A stretch of 64,000 bases of DNA from Defluviitaleaceae bacterium (GCA_009780315.1 WRAH01000004.1:62001-126000), one strand, 5' to 3'; shown: positions 27,308 through 37,920, counted from the first letter of the stretch. The notes: generated by a model not told the origin, from the letters alone. Made by a program: numbers and translations.

Positions 27308-27731
27308 ATTGTTTTTCTGCCAATTCAAGTTGAATCTTACAGCGGCGAAAATCGTCACGATAGCTACTTTTTTCTAAAATATTATCAGTTTCACTTACTT
27401 TACGTTCTAATGTCTCTAAGGTTTTTGTAACTTCATCAACTTTTATATCCTCTGGCCACTGGGCAGAATCAGATAAAACAGTTACAACATCATTATTGAC
27501 ATGCGCTATTCCACCCATGACAGCCATATGAACTTCCTTATCTTCATCAAAGACACGGAGAATGCCTAAGTCTAATACCATAGAGCAGGGGACACGCCCA
27601 GGCAAAACACCAAGTTCACCTGTAGTACACCGTAAAATAACCATGTCCACATTTTTTCTATATTTATAAGGGCTCTTAGTCGTGGCCTGAGTTGGCGCGA
27701 TTACACGCAGTTCAATCTTTTTATCAGCCAT
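27306..27731 (-). CDS. atpC: F1Fo ATP synthase epsilon subunit
   Basis: The 141-residue protein is the epsilon subunit of the central stalk, with the N-terminal beta sandwich (TTGELGVLPGRVP, MAVMGGIAHVNNDVVTVLSD) and a C-terminal helical hairpin that in relatives inhibits ATP hydrolysis. It has a slightly extended N-terminus. The ATG at 27731 follows AGGGGTG. It is the last gene of the atp operon, ten bases behind atpD. Confidence 0.93.
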   Translation of the reverse strand: MADKKIELRVIAPTQATTKSPYKYRKNVDMVILRCTTGELGVLPGRVPCSMVLDLGILRVFDEDKEVHMAVMGGIAHVNNDVVTVLSDSAQWPEDIKVDEVTKTLETLERKVSETDNILEKSSYRDDFRRCKIQLELAEKQ

Positions 27732-27740
27732 GTGTCACCC

Positions 27741-29189
<1,449 letters not shown>

Positions 29190-30176
29190 TTATTTTAGCG
29201 CGTTTGCGCCACTTACAATTTCGGTAATTTCTTGTGTGATAATACTTTGACGTTGCCTATTGAACATTAGAGTTAAATTTTCAATAATATCGCCGGCGTT
29301 TTTCGTCGCAGAATCCATGCTAGTCATTCTCGCAGCTTGTTCGCACAGAGCCGATGATGCCAATGCTGCATGGATAAACATACATAAATACCATGGAACA
29401 ACGGCACGCAAAACTTCATCAATGCCCGGTTCATATTCAATATTTAAGTTTAACTCACTTGAAGGTTTTGCAGTTGGGCGAGAAAAAAAGCCTAAGTCTT
29501 CCCAAGTTTCATCCTCATGTAAGTCTGTACCAACAACTCTGCGTAAATATGCAGGGTCTATAGGCAAAACTTTTCTAATAATCGGTTCAAGGTTTAAAAC
29601 TGTATGAAATTGAGTGTACACTAAATACACTTCGTCAATCATCCACGCTTTATTATCATTTCGTGTTTCATACATTTTTACAAGTTGGTCAGCAACATTT
29701 TTTGCATCAGCAAAAGTCGGGTCATCTTCAAATGCTGAAAATTCACGAAGATTAGCACCGCGTCGTTTAAAATAATCGCGCCCTTTACTGCCCAAAGGAA
29801 TAATAATGGGGTTAATATGATTTGCTTTTGCGTGTTTCATCAGCTCTTTGCATACAGCAGTATTATATCCGCCACATAACCCGCGATTACTGGTAATCAA
29901 TACATAAGCCGCATTTCGCGCTGGTGGTTCTGCTATCTTATTTTCCTCAGAAAATGCTATAAAAGGACGCTCAAAACTTTCCATAGCGTATGGGTCAATA
30001 TCATTTACCGTGTTGTATACCACATCAAAAGTAGCTTGTACAGGTTTACCCACTGCGGCTAAAGCAGCACGCGCTCTTTGCAATTTAGAGGTAGCAACAA
30101 GATTCATTGCCTTGGTGATTTGCGATATATTTTTTACAGTCATGCGTCTGCGTTTTATCGCCTTCATTGAGGGCAT
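29190..30176 (-). CDS. atpG: F1Fo ATP synthase gamma subunit
   Basis: The 328-residue rotor shaft protein has the N-terminal helix MKAIKRRRMTVKNISQITKA, the conserved TSNRGLCGGYN, and the C-terminal helix NRQRQSIITQEITEIVSGA. It is somewhat longer than the usual ~290 residues because of an insertion around residues 210-250 (LHEDETWEDLGFFSRP). The ATG at 30176 follows AAGGAGGT. It couples ion flow in Fo to conformational change in F1. Confidence 0.96.
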   Translation of the reverse strand: MPSMKAIKRRRMTVKNISQITKAMNLVATSKLQRARAALAAVGKPVQATFDVVYNTVNDIDPYAMESFERPFIAFSEENKIAEPPARNAAYVLITSNRGLCGGYNTAVCKELMKHAKANHINPIIIPLGSKGRDYFKRRGANLREFSAFEDDPTFADAKNVADQLVKMYETRNDNKAWMIDEVYLVYTQFHTVLNLEPIIRKVLPIDPAYLRRVVGTDLHEDETWEDLGFFSRPTAKPSSELNLNIEYEPGIDEVLRAVVPWYLCMFIHAALASSALCEQAARMTSMDSATKNAGDIIENLTLMFNRQRQSIITQEITEIVSGANALK

Positions 30177-30190
30177 AAGCTACCTCCTTA

Positions 30191-31735
30191 CTATAAAGTT
30201 GCTTTAAAATCAATAATTGCTTGTTCAATGGCTTTACCAAGTTCTTTGCTGATTGCTTTTTCTGTACGAATCTTAGAAAGAATATCATCATGATTGTTTT
30301 CAAAAAACTTCAGGAAGTCAGATTCAACTGCTTGAACTTTTTCTACAGGTATATCAGAAAAATGCCTTTTTGTTACAGCATAGAATATGATAACTTGTTG
30401 CTCAACTGATAATGGGTTATTTTGCGGTTGCTTTAAAATTTCAACAATGCGTCGCCCTTGGTCAAGACGCTCTAAAGTATCTTTGGTTAAGTCAGAACCA
30501 AATTGAGCAAAAGACTCTAATTCACGAAATTGAGCAAGTTCTAAGCGAAGTGGTCCAGCAATCACCTTCATGGCTTTAATTTGTGCTGCACCACCTACAC
30601 GGGATACAGAAAGACCAGGGTTAATCGCCGGACGAATACCTTTATTAAATGAATCAGATTCAAGGAAAATCTGTCCATCAGTAATTGAAATAACGTTTGT
30701 TGGAATATATGCTGATATATCACCAGCTTGTGTTTCAATAATGGGCAAAGCAGTAAGTGTTCCACCGCCACGCTCTTTTGATAAACAAGCAGCACGTTCT
30801 AATAAACGTGAGTGCAAATAGAATACATCACCCGGATAAGCTTCACGCCCAGGTGGACGCCGAAGCAAAAGGCTTAATGCACGGTACGCAACAGCATGTT
30901 TAGACAGGTCGTCATAGACAACAAGAACATCTTTGCCTTCTTCCATCCACTCTTCGCCAATTGCACAACCAGCATATGGTGCAATATATTGCATAGGTGC
31001 AGTATCGCTGGCGTTTGCACTGACGATACATGTATATTCCATTGCACCTGCATCTTCAAGGGTGCGAGCAACGCGAGCCACTGTAGATGCTTTTTGTCCA
31101 ATAGCAACATAAACACAATAAACCCTTGTATCTTTTTCACCAGCTTTAGGTTCGCCTAGCTTTTTATTAAGCTTTGCCTGATTGATAATGGTGTCAATTG
31201 CAATAGCTGTTTTCCCTGTTTGACGATCACCAATAATAAGTTCACGCTGACCGCGTCCAATTGGAATCATGGCATCAATAGCCTTAATTCCAGTTTGTAA
31301 TGGAATATTTACCTCATAACGCTCAATTACACCCGGAGCAATACGCTCTACAACTCTTGTTTTTGTTGAGTTTATCGGGCCCTTGTTGTCCACAGGATGT
31401 CCTGTCGGGTCTACGACCCTTCCAAGAAGTGCGTCACCAACGGGAACCTCTGCAATGCGACCGGTGCGTTTTACAGGGTCACCTTCACTAATATGGTTAT
31501 CTGCACCAAGCAGCACTGCACCAATACTGTCCTCATCAAGATTTAGAGCAATGCCGAACAATTCGCCAGGAAACTCTAAAAGCTCGCCGCTCATGGCATT
31601 ATTTAAACCGAAAACACGGGCAATACCATCACCAACGTGAATAACGCTTCCTGCTTCAGCCACATCCATTTTAGAGGAATATGATTTAATCTGTTGCTTG
31701 ATAATGGAGCTTACTTCATCTGGCCTAAGAATCAT
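30191..31735 (-). CDS. atpA: F1Fo ATP synthase alpha subunit
   Basis: The 514-residue non-catalytic nucleotide-binding subunit has the P-loop [13 protein letters not shown] and the family signature [13 protein letters not shown]. The ATG at 31735 follows AGGGAG; a more upstream ATG at 31756 overlaps that site and is rejected. It forms the alternating alpha/beta ring of F1 with atpD. Confidence 0.97.
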   Translation of the reverse strand: MILRPDEVSSIIKQQIKSYSSKMDVAEAGSVIHVGDGIARVFGLNNAMSGELLEFPGELFGIALNLDEDSIGAVLLGADNHISEGDPVKRTGRIAEVPVGDALLGRVVDPTGHPVDNKGPINSTKTRVVERIAPGVIERYEVNIPLQTGIKAIDAMIPIGRGQRELIIGDRQTGKTAIAIDTIINQAKLNKKLGEPKAGEKDTRVYCVYVAIGQKASTVARVARTLEDAGAMEYTCIVSANASDTAPMQYIAPYAGCAIGEEWMEEGKDVLVVYDDLSKHAVAYRALSLLLRRPPGREAYPGDVFYLHSRLLERAACLSKERGGGTLTALPIIETQAGDISAYIPTNVISITDGQIFLESDSFNKGIRPAINPGLSVSRVGGAAQIKAMKVIAGPLRLELAQFRELESFAQFGSDLTKDTLERLDQGRRIVEILKQPQNNPLSVEQQVIIFYAVTKRHFSDIPVEKVQAVESDFLKFFENNHDDILSKIRTEKAISKELGKAIEQAIIDFKATL

Positions 31736-31768
31736 TCGTTTGCTCCCTCTTTTCAATGAAATTTAAAA

Positions 31769-32320
31769 TCAAACAGTTTCTACTTTAGAATGTTTGATAC
31801 TGTCTTTCATGTCTTTCAACATGCTTCTTACCGTTCGGTCAAGAAAATAACCATCAACATGAATGCTTATGCCTGCAATAACCGTAGGGTCTATTACAAC
31901 CGTAATGTCTACAACTTTTCCTAGTTTTCTAGTTAAAATTGCAGTAAGTTGTGCTGCCTGACCATCACTTAAAGGCACGGCAGAAACAACACGTGCAGTG
32001 GTTTGATTGCGGTGGACTTTTATCATTTCCACAAGTTTTGTAAGGGCAGGCAAAAGATAAGCTTCACGATTCTTGGCTATAACCAATTTCATAAAACCCA
32101 GGAGGTCTTGATGTACGAACTCCCCAAAAGCTTTGAGTAAAAAAGTTTGTTTTTCATCAGCAGTAATTCGCGGATGAGTAAGGATGCGAATTGCATCTTC
32201 ATCTTTTAAGGTGTCGCATAAAAATTGCGATTGCTCCAGATATTCGTTTAGCAAGCCGCTTTCTTTGGATATTTCAAATAAAGCAGTAGCATAACGGATG
32301 CCTAAATCAGCCACGCTCAT
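31769..32320 (-). CDS. atpH: F1Fo ATP synthase delta subunit
   Basis: The 183-residue peripheral-stalk protein has the family start YATALFEISKESG and the C-terminal signature VVIDPTVIAGISIHVDG. Delta links the b subunits to the top of F1. It sits between atpF and atpA in the standard order, with a normal length. Confidence 0.94.
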   Translation of the reverse strand: MSVADLGIRYATALFEISKESGLLNEYLEQSQFLCDTLKDEDAIRILTHPRITADEKQTFLLKAFGEFVHQDLLGFMKLVIAKNREAYLLPALTKLVEMIKVHRNQTTARVVSAVPLSDGQAAQLTAILTRKLGKVVDITVVIDPTVIAGISIHVDGYFLDRTVRSMLKDMKDSIKHSKVETV

Positions 32321-32334
32321 GACCTCCTAAAAAC

Positions 32335-32919
32335 CTATATTGCCACTGCATCTGCTTTAAAAGCTGTTGTTGCTTCAAGCTCTTCCATGGCTTCGGTAAA
32401 TAATTTGTCGTGCGCACTTTTGTCAATACTTGTTGAAATCAAACGCGCTGCCATGTCTGTTGAAATATCAACAATGGCATTCACCACAGCACTCTTCATT
32501 TGCGCTGTTTCCATTGCAATATCTTTTGAAGCGCGTGCTTTAATATCTTGAGCATCAGCTTTCGCTTCATCTAAGATTTGATGGCGTTTTTCGTTTGCCT
32601 GCTTGCGAGCGTCATCTAAAATAGAAACACGCTCTTTTTCAATTTCACTTACCTTTTGCTCATACTCAGCTTTGAGTTCTTGCGCAGATAAATTGTTGGC
32701 AGCAGCACTGGCAAGGTCGTTTTCAATACGTTCTGCACGGGCAGCAAGCACTTTTTTAACTGGCTTGTATAGCAACCAAGTAAGGAATGCGGCAACAAGG
32801 ATAAAGTTAAACATATTCATTCCAGCGTCAATAAATGTTTGAGCATCCAAGCTAAACAAAGACCGCCCTGTTTCAAAAATATCCGTTGTTGTTGCTAAAA
32901 AAAACAATTGAGGATTCAA
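32335..32919 (-). CDS. atpF: F1Fo ATP synthase b subunit
   Basis: The 194-residue stator protein has one N-terminal membrane helix (FNFILVAAFLTWLLYKPVKK, about residues 37-56) and a long charged coiled coil (LKAEYEQKVSEIEKERVSIL). The start is TTG at 32919, well placed after AGGAGAGG. The N-terminus before the membrane helix is about 30 residues longer than usual. Confidence 0.94.
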   Translation of the reverse strand: MNPQLFFLATTTDIFETGRSLFSLDAQTFIDAGMNMFNFILVAAFLTWLLYKPVKKVLAARAERIENDLASAAANNLSAQELKAEYEQKVSEIEKERVSILDDARKQANEKRHQILDEAKADAQDIKARASKDIAMETAQMKSAVVNAIVDISTDMAARLISTSIDKSAHDKLFTEAMEELEATTAFKADAVAI

Positions 32920-32938
32920 GTAAATCGTCCTCTCCTAA

Positions 32939-33202
32939 TTAACCAATAAATGAAAGAAGTGGGTTAGCGAAAAGAATAATAATTGCGATAACCAAACCAT
33001 AAACACCAGATGTTTCTGCGAAAGCACAACCAATAATCATGGTAGTCGTAATAGAACCTTTTGCTTCTGGTTGGCGCGCGATTCCCTCAACCGCGGCAGA
33101 TGCAACTTTTCCTTGACCAAGTGTGGTAAGGATACCGTTTAATAGTGCGATAGCCGCCGCAATGTGTGCGATAGCTACAGCGAAACCCATAGGATCATGC
33201 AT
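32939..33202 (-). CDS. atpE: F1Fo ATP synthase c subunit, with a sodium-type ion site
   Basis: The 87-residue protein is a two-helix rotor-ring subunit with the polar loop ARQPEAKG. The ion-binding residues match those of sodium-translocating c rings (Ilyobacter/Propionigenium type): Gln in helix 1 (TTLGQG), Glu plus Thr in helix 2 ([13 protein letters not shown]), and the conserved Tyr four positions later. Proton-type rings usually lack the Gln and the Ser/Thr after Glu. This suggests that the enzyme uses sodium, an inference from sequence only. The ATG at 33202 follows AGGAGGAATC. Confidence 0.96.
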   Translation of the reverse strand: MHDPMGFAVAIAHIAAAIALLNGILTTLGQGKVASAAVEGIARQPEAKGSITTTMIIGCAFAETSGVYGLVIAIIILFANPLLSFIG

Positions 33203-33255
33203 ATTATGATTCCTCCTAGAAAATTTTTTATCTATATTAGCTTATTGCGTGTACT

Positions 33256-33948
33256 TTATTCCTCAGCCGCTAAACCAACAAAAGTTATGCTAAGCATTAT
33301 GAAAATAAAGGCTTGTAACGCACCAGCCGCAAGATCGAAATACATGTGCAAAAATGCAGGGAAAACAAATTGTAAAGCAAGTGGAGCCATTCCGTACAAT
33401 AAGGATAATAAAATCATACCGCCTAAAACATTACCAAAAAGACGAAAACTAAGCGCAATAGGTTTTGCAATCTCACCCATGATATTGATTGGGGCAAAGA
33501 GGAAAACAGGTTCAAGAAAAATACTTTTTAAATATGCCTTTGGGCGATTTTTAAGCCCAGCAAATTGGAATAATACAAAAGAAGAAACTGCTAATGGTAA
33601 AGTCATTCCCCAATCAGCAGTGGGTGGTCTAATACCCACGATTCCAATTAAATTTGACAAAATAAGAAAAGCAAACAAGGAGAAAAACCAAGGCATAAGG
33701 AAAGCCATTTTTTCACCGGCATTACCCTTATATAGTTTTTCAAAGGCATCAACAGCCATTTCCAAGACATTTTGTAGCCCGGAAGGTTTTTTTGAAGCAT
33801 CCCAATTCCGTGACTTTATGCGGACAATGATGGCAAACACAAGAAGTATCGCCATGACAATCCACGTTGAACGTGTTGTGTCGGTAATTAAAAGGTAGAT
33901 ATTGTCTGTGATGTTTAATCTTGCAAAAACGCGTATGGCAAATTCCAC
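33256..33948 (-). CDS. atpB: F1Fo ATP synthase a subunit
   Basis: The 230-residue polytopic membrane protein forms the ion half-channels next to the c ring. The essential stator arginine lies in PIALSFRLFGNVLGG. The start is GTG at 33948 after AAAGGTGGG. It is normal in length and place (between subunit I and atpE). Confidence 0.95.
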   Translation of the reverse strand: MEFAIRVFARLNITDNIYLLITDTTRSTWIVMAILLVFAIIVRIKSRNWDASKKPSGLQNVLEMAVDAFEKLYKGNAGEKMAFLMPWFFSLFAFLILSNLIGIVGIRPPTADWGMTLPLAVSSFVLFQFAGLKNRPKAYLKSIFLEPVFLFAPINIMGEIAKPIALSFRLFGNVLGGMILLSLLYGMAPLALQFVFPAFLHMYFDLAAGALQAFIFIMLSITFVGLAAEE

Positions 33949-33963
33949 ACTATTCCCACCTTT

Positions 33964-34473
33964 TTATTTTTTTTCTATATCTTTTTTGGCTAAAGCATTT
34001 ATTTCATCAATTGCATCTTGTGTTGAACTTGATTTCGTCGTCAGAGAACTTGTTAAAGCTTCAGTATGCTCATCTTTTGGCACAAAATACTGCATGGAAT
34101 AAGACGCAATAGGCATTGATATAATCAAAGCGATAGCTAGTCCTATTAAATTCACATGACCTGCTTGATGTAAAAAGCCACCTGCAACAAGTACAAAAAG
34201 CGTTAACATCAAACGTAAAAAATATTGAGACTTCATATGCGCTGTGGCGGCATAAGCTTCTAATGTGATTGCTCTGGTTACACTTTTTTTGAGCCAAATA
34301 ACCTTGATTATATTAACTCCACTGCCCATTGTTACGCCAATGATAAAAGGAATAATCCCTGAAACATTATCATTAAATAAATAAAATCCAATACCACTAA
34401 TGGCAATTAAAACGGAAACTGCAACAATGACCATCATCATTTTATTGGCGATATTATTAGCGGAAAAATCCAT
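33964..34473 (-). CDS. atpI: ATP synthase subunit I-like membrane protein (AtpI family)
   Basis: The 169-residue protein has four hydrophobic segments (VIVAVSVLIAISGIGFYL; IIPFIIGVTMGSGVNII; LMLTLFVLVAGGFL; LIGLAIALIISMPIASY) and a charged C-terminal tail. Position between the AtpZ-like gene and atpB marks it as the divergent AtpI-family protein, implicated in c-ring assembly and Mg/Ca uptake in other species. Sequence conservation in this family is low, so the assignment rests mainly on context and topology. Confidence 0.8.
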   Translation of the reverse strand: MDFSANNIANKMMMVIVAVSVLIAISGIGFYLFNDNVSGIIPFIIGVTMGSGVNIIKVIWLKKSVTRAITLEAYAATAHMKSQYFLRLMLTLFVLVAGGFLHQAGHVNLIGLAIALIISMPIASYSMQYFVPKDEHTEALTSSLTTKSSSTQDAIDEINALAKKDIEKK

Positions 34474-34482
34474 ATATTGCCC

Positions 34483-34752
34483 CTAAAATTTCTTGGCTAC
34501 GTCAATAATGCCTTTAAATGACGCTAAACAACCAAGCAATAAGAATATAATCAACAACCAAGGTGATGTGTCAAGCCAATTGTCCAAAAATCTCCCCAGA
34601 AAAACACCTGCAAATATACAGCCAATGACTGTAAATGCAATTTGTGTCATCATAGCCATTGCACGACCAATGGTGCGTTTTTCTTTTCTAGTAAAACTGC
34701 CAAGGGAATGCTTTTCCTTGGAAACTTCATTTGATTTGGTTGTGTCGTCCAC
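34483..34752 (-). CDS. atpZ: AtpZ/AtpI-type small membrane protein, first gene of the atp operon
   Basis: The 89-residue protein has two membrane helices (MMTQIAFTVIGCIFAGVFLG and WLLIIFLLLGCLASF) separated by RFLDNWLDTSP, the typical pattern of AtpZ (F0F1-ATPase subunit) proteins. The start is GTG at 34752. It lies ten bases before the AtpI-like gene, and its promoter is about 50 bases upstream. Confidence 0.85.
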   Translation of the reverse strand: MDDTTKSNEVSKEKHSLGSFTRKEKRTIGRAMAMMTQIAFTVIGCIFAGVFLGRFLDNWLDTSPWLLIIFLLLGCLASFKGIIDVAKKF

Positions 34753-34799
34753 GAGTCACCCCAAATTTCAAATATGCTTTGTCTCACACATCTTATTTA

Positions 34800-34829
34800 A
34801 TGTTAACACGATGTCTAAGTTTATGTCAA
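34800..34829 (-). promoter_or_regulatory. Promoter of the ATP synthase operon
   Basis: On the minus strand a perfect TTGACA (complement of 34824-34829) is followed after 18 bases by TAACAT (complement of 34800-34805). It starts only nine bases after the sigF stop codon and precedes the AtpZ-like start at 34752. Confidence 0.65.
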
Positions 34830-34837
34830 ATATTTTT

Positions 34838-35560
34838 TTATTCTTCGGTTAATGCAGATTTTAATGATTGCAATACCTTTTTTTCAATGCGTGATACTTG
34901 GACTTGCGACACACCAATTGCTTTTGCAACTTCCATTTGGGTTTTATCTTGGAAATACCGCAAAATAATGACCTGTCTTTCTTTGGGTTTTAACCGCTCT
35001 ATCAATTGTTTTAATGCGAGTATGTTTATTGTTTGCTCGCTGTCATCGCTTGTGCGCGCCACTTTATCAATGAGAAATATGGGACTTCCATCACCCTGAT
35101 AAATTGTGGTATGAAGAGACTCCACATCAAGTCCTGCCTCCATTGCAATCAATAATTCATCTGTTTCTGCGCCAACCTCTTCTGCAAGCTCACTGATTGT
35201 AGGCTGCCGTCCTAATTTTGCTGTAAGCATTTCTGTAGCATATCTTGCTTTGGTTGCCATTTCTTTCATTGGACGTGAAACTTTTATCATTCCATCATCT
35301 CTCAGAAATCGTTTAATTTCGCCAATTATCATAGGAATAGCATAAGTGGAAAACTTCACTTCAAAGGATGCATCAAATTTTCGAATGCATTTTAGTAAGC
35401 CAATGGCACCAATTTGATATAGGTCGTCTGGCTCATATCCTCGTTTGGCAAATTTTTTCACTACTGACCAAATTAAGCCGCTATTTTCTTTTATAAGCTG
35501 TTCGGCTGCGTTATTATCCCCCTCTTGGGCGCGGGCGATTAAAGCAAGGGTTTCATTCAT
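34838..35560 (-). CDS. sigF: Sporulation sigma factor F
   Basis: The 240-residue sigma-70-family protein has region 2 (YQIGAIGLLKCIRKFDASFEV region, about 47-75), region 3, and region 4 with a C-terminal helix-turn-helix (QMEVAKAIGVSQVQVSRIEKK). Its place directly after spoIIAB, overlapping by ATGA, identifies it as sigma F (SpoIIAC), the first forespore-specific sigma factor. It is held inactive by SpoIIAB until forespore formation. Confidence 0.95.
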   Translation of the reverse strand: MNETLALIARAQEGDNNAAEQLIKENSGLIWSVVKKFAKRGYEPDDLYQIGAIGLLKCIRKFDASFEVKFSTYAIPMIIGEIKRFLRDDGMIKVSRPMKEMATKARYATEMLTAKLGRQPTISELAEEVGAETDELLIAMEAGLDVESLHTTIYQGDGSPIFLIDKVARTSDDSEQTINILALKQLIERLKPKERQVIILRYFQDKTQMEVAKAIGVSQVQVSRIEKKVLQSLKSALTEE

Positions 35561-35997
35561 TCTGGATTTACCTCTGCCGGACTAAGCTTTCTTGTCATAG
35601 TCACAGTTGTACCAACCCCCAAGTTTGATTTGATTTCTACTGTATCCATAAAAGATTCCATTACAGTAAAGCCCAGCCCAGAACGCTCCATATCAGGCTT
35701 TGTTGTAAATAGCGGTTCTTTAGCAGTTTCGATATCTTCTATGCCGACACCATGGTCTGAAATTTTTATCGTTAAATGACGTTCTTTGATAGAAATTTCC
35801 ATGGTTACAACGCCGTAAGTGCCTGCATAACCATGAATTATTGCGTTCGTTACTGCTTCTGAAACAGCAGTTTTTATATCTGTTATATCCCCAATGGTTA
35901 CATCATAAGGTGTTAGAAAGCCTGCTGTAACTACCCTTGCCAGCGATGCATTTTCAGACTTTGCATCCATATCAAGTTTTATTTGATTATCATTCAT
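35557..35997 (-). CDS. spoIIAB: Anti-sigma F factor and SpoIIAA kinase
   Basis: The 146-residue GHKL-type ATPase/kinase has the N box EAVTNAIIHGY, G1 box SDHGVGIED and G2 box RSGLGFTVM. SpoIIAB binds and blocks sigma F, and phosphorylates SpoIIAA on a serine. The ATG at 35997 is one base after the spoIIAA stop, with its ribosome site (TAGGAGG) inside the end of spoIIAA. Confidence 0.95.
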   Translation of the reverse strand: MNDNQIKLDMDAKSENASLARVVTAGFLTPYDVTIGDITDIKTAVSEAVTNAIIHGYAGTYGVVTMEISIKERHLTIKISDHGVGIEDIETAKEPLFTTKPDMERSGLGFTVMESFMDTVEIKSNLGVGTTVTMTRKLSPAEVNPE

Positions 35998-35998
35998 C

Positions 35999-36343
35999 TT
36001 AGTTTCCTCCTAACCTTGCTAATGCATTTTGTGTGGTGTCTTCTCGTAAAACTATTTTTGCAAGTCCTGATAGTTCAAATAGTCGTGTAATAGAAGCATT
36101 CATTTCGGCAAGTACTAGCTTTCCACCACGTTTTTCCGCATTTTTATAGCGTCCAATAATCATGCCAATGCCTGATGAATCCATGAAACTCACTTCTGCC
36201 ATGTTTAATAAAATATGGCGGCAAGAGGATTTGTCAAAAGCCGCATCTATTTGCGTGCGTATGCGTTCGGCTTGATGATAGTCAAGCTCACCGCTTAAAT
36301 TGGCTACGAGTATACGACCTTGTATGTCGATGTGTTGTGTCAT
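35999..36343 (-). CDS. spoIIAA: Anti-sigma F factor antagonist
   Basis: The 114-residue STAS-domain protein has the phosphorylation site motif FMDSSGIGMIIGRYK. Unphosphorylated SpoIIAA frees sigma F from SpoIIAB. The ATG at 36343 follows AAGGGG; a longer version from 36391 would overlap the promoter region and lacks a ribosome site. I looked for a sigma-H promoter upstream and did not find a clear one. Confidence 0.94.
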   Translation of the reverse strand: MTQHIDIQGRILVANLSGELDYHQAERIRTQIDAAFDKSSCRHILLNMAEVSFMDSSGIGMIIGRYKNAEKRGGKLVLAEMNASITRLFELSGLAKIVLREDTTQNALARLGGN

Positions 36344-36433
36344 AAAAATACCCCTTCCATCATTTCCTAAAAATGTAATATGTGATATCATAATGAAAAA
36401 TTCTTAGACATGCAATAGTTTTAGCAATTTTTG

Positions 36434-36442
36434 TGTTATACT
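36434..36442 (+). promoter_or_regulatory. Extended -10 promoter element before the bactofilin gene
   Basis: TGT followed by TATACT (36437-36442) fits an extended -10 element, 30 bases before the start codon at 36472. No good -35 box is visible, as is usual for extended -10 promoters. Confidence 0.45.
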
Positions 36443-36471
36443 AGTGTGCATATTTGAAAGAGGTGTTTGAA

Positions 36472-36945
36472 ATGTTCTTCAAAAAGTCCAATGCCACCAC
36501 CCATGACTTAGACACACCAAATACAGTGATTGGTAAGGGAATGTATTTGGAATCGGCGCGGCTTTCTGGTCATGAATCCGTTAGAATTGATGGCATTTAC
36601 AAAGGTCAAATAGACATAGAGGGTTCTCTTGTACTTGGTGATGAAGGTTCTGTCACAGGTGATATTCGTGCAAATTATTTTCTTGTTGCAGGAGAAGTGG
36701 TTGGAAACATCTACTGCACTTCACAATTACATTTCGCTTCAACAGCCAAAGTTTTTGGTGATGTACAATCACCTTCTTTGATTGTGGATGAAGGTGCCCA
36801 AGTGTCAGGAAAATATACCATCACCAAACCCAATGAAATTTCAGAATCCACGTCAACCCTTGCAAATATGCAAGAAGAACGACCAAGACTTATTGATAAT
36901 AAAGAGAGCAATGTGACCGATGAGCAAACCATGTGGACAGATTAA
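36472..36945 (+). CDS. Bactofilin
   Basis: The 157-residue protein is a single bactofilin domain: an N-terminal tail (FFKKSNATTHD), then repeated beta-helix turns (TVIGKGMYLESARLSG, VRIDGIYKGQIDIEG, SVTGDIRANYFLVAGEVVGN). Bactofilins form nucleotide-free, membrane-associated filaments that position wall or envelope proteins. The ATG at 36472 follows AAAGAGGTG; a TTG at 36454 precedes that site. Its end overlaps the following vWA gene by 26 bases, an arrangement that ties expression of filament and membrane protein together. Confidence 0.92.
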   Translation: MFFKKSNATTHDLDTPNTVIGKGMYLESARLSGHESVRIDGIYKGQIDIEGSLVLGDEGSVTGDIRANYFLVAGEVVGNIYCTSQLHFASTAKVFGDVQSPSLIVDEGAQVSGKYTITKPNEISESTSTLANMQEERPRLIDNKESNVTDEQTMWTD

Positions 36946-37885
36946 AAATTTTATAATATGGCTAACCGTACTGGCTTTAGCTGTGATTTTTTCTGCTGTA
37001 GTTTTTGCACAAGCGTATCCAGAAGATGATGTTTTAACAGTGTTGTTGCCCCCCATTGATGTCGTTTTGCTTATTGATGTAAGCGGTTCTATGCGTTTTA
37101 CTGACCCTAATCGTGCCGCGCTTTCTGGTGCGGGGGATTTTATTGAAATGTTAACGATTGGGCAATCACGGGTTGGTGTTGTTGGGTTTTCTGGGCAAAT
37201 ACAATATTACTTACCCTTCCGTTTACTGGAAGATGAGTATGCTGTGGCAGAATTGCGCGAAGAAATCACACAATTTCAGTATGTGGGCTTTACTGATATT
37301 GGTGCTGCCCTTTTAGCTGCCGCAGAAACAATGTATACTGCGGAAAATTTGCAAAATCCGATGATTCTTCTCATGTCAGATGGATGGATTCAAATAAGCC
37401 CTCATGTGGCACGAAGGGCTGAAGATTCTTTTGCAGATGTGGAAATTGCTTTGGATATTTTAGAAAGAAACATTCCCGTATACACTGTTGGGCTACAAAA
37501 CCCTCATGGTGGTGTAGATGAAGCACTTTTAGAAATGATTGCAGTACGAAGCAATGCCCACGCTCAATTTACACAGGATGCAGATGAGCTTCCTTCGATT
37601 TTTATTTCTATTTTGGAAGCCCATGCCGCAACAATTCCTGAGCCAGAACCAGAAATTGATGAACCAGAAGCCATTGAAATTGAAGAAGTGCCAGAATATG
37701 AAGAAGCATATGCGTATGTGTTGTATGAGGCATATGAATACGAGATGCTTGATGAATATGAACCACTAGAAGATTATGAGCCGATTCAAGAGCGTAGTAA
37801 TGTTTTGTATGTAGTAGCAATTTTCACAGGCTTGTTGGCAGCAATAAGCACAACAAGATTGATTAGAGCGGTGATTATGAAATAA
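36920..37885 (+). CDS. Membrane vWA-domain protein coupled to bactofilin
   Basis: The 321-residue protein has an N-terminal signal/anchor (FIIWLTVLALAVIFSAVVFAQ), a vWA domain with intact MIDAS (DVSGSMR, FTDIG, LMSDGW), a strongly acidic Tyr/Glu-rich linker (about residues 240-290) and a C-terminal membrane helix (VLYVVAIFTGLLAAI). It lacks the cytosolic tail domain of the vWA protein at 19737-21656 but shares its vWA core closely: both read D-x-SGSMR, then G-(I/V)-VGFSG, then TDIG-x-AL. The start ATG lies inside the bactofilin gene. A surface protein positioned by bactofilin filaments is the likely reading. Confidence 0.88.
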   Translation: MSKPCGQIKNFIIWLTVLALAVIFSAVVFAQAYPEDDVLTVLLPPIDVVLLIDVSGSMRFTDPNRAALSGAGDFIEMLTIGQSRVGVVGFSGQIQYYLPFRLLEDEYAVAELREEITQFQYVGFTDIGAALLAAAETMYTAENLQNPMILLMSDGWIQISPHVARRAEDSFADVEIALDILERNIPVYTVGLQNPHGGVDEALLEMIAVRSNAHAQFTQDADELPSIFISILEAHAATIPEPEPEIDEPEAIEIEEVPEYEEAYAYVLYEAYEYEMLDEYEPLEDYEPIQERSNVLYVVAIFTGLLAAISTTRLIRAVIMK

Positions 37886-37920
37886 TAACACCCATTACCG
37901 TGAAAGGAAATAAATTCAAA

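Noticed and set aside
36344-36450. Sigma-H promoter before spoIIAA
   Set aside because: AGGAAAT occurs near 36366 but too close to the start codon, and no RNNGAAT box lies at the right distance. The promoter could not be placed.
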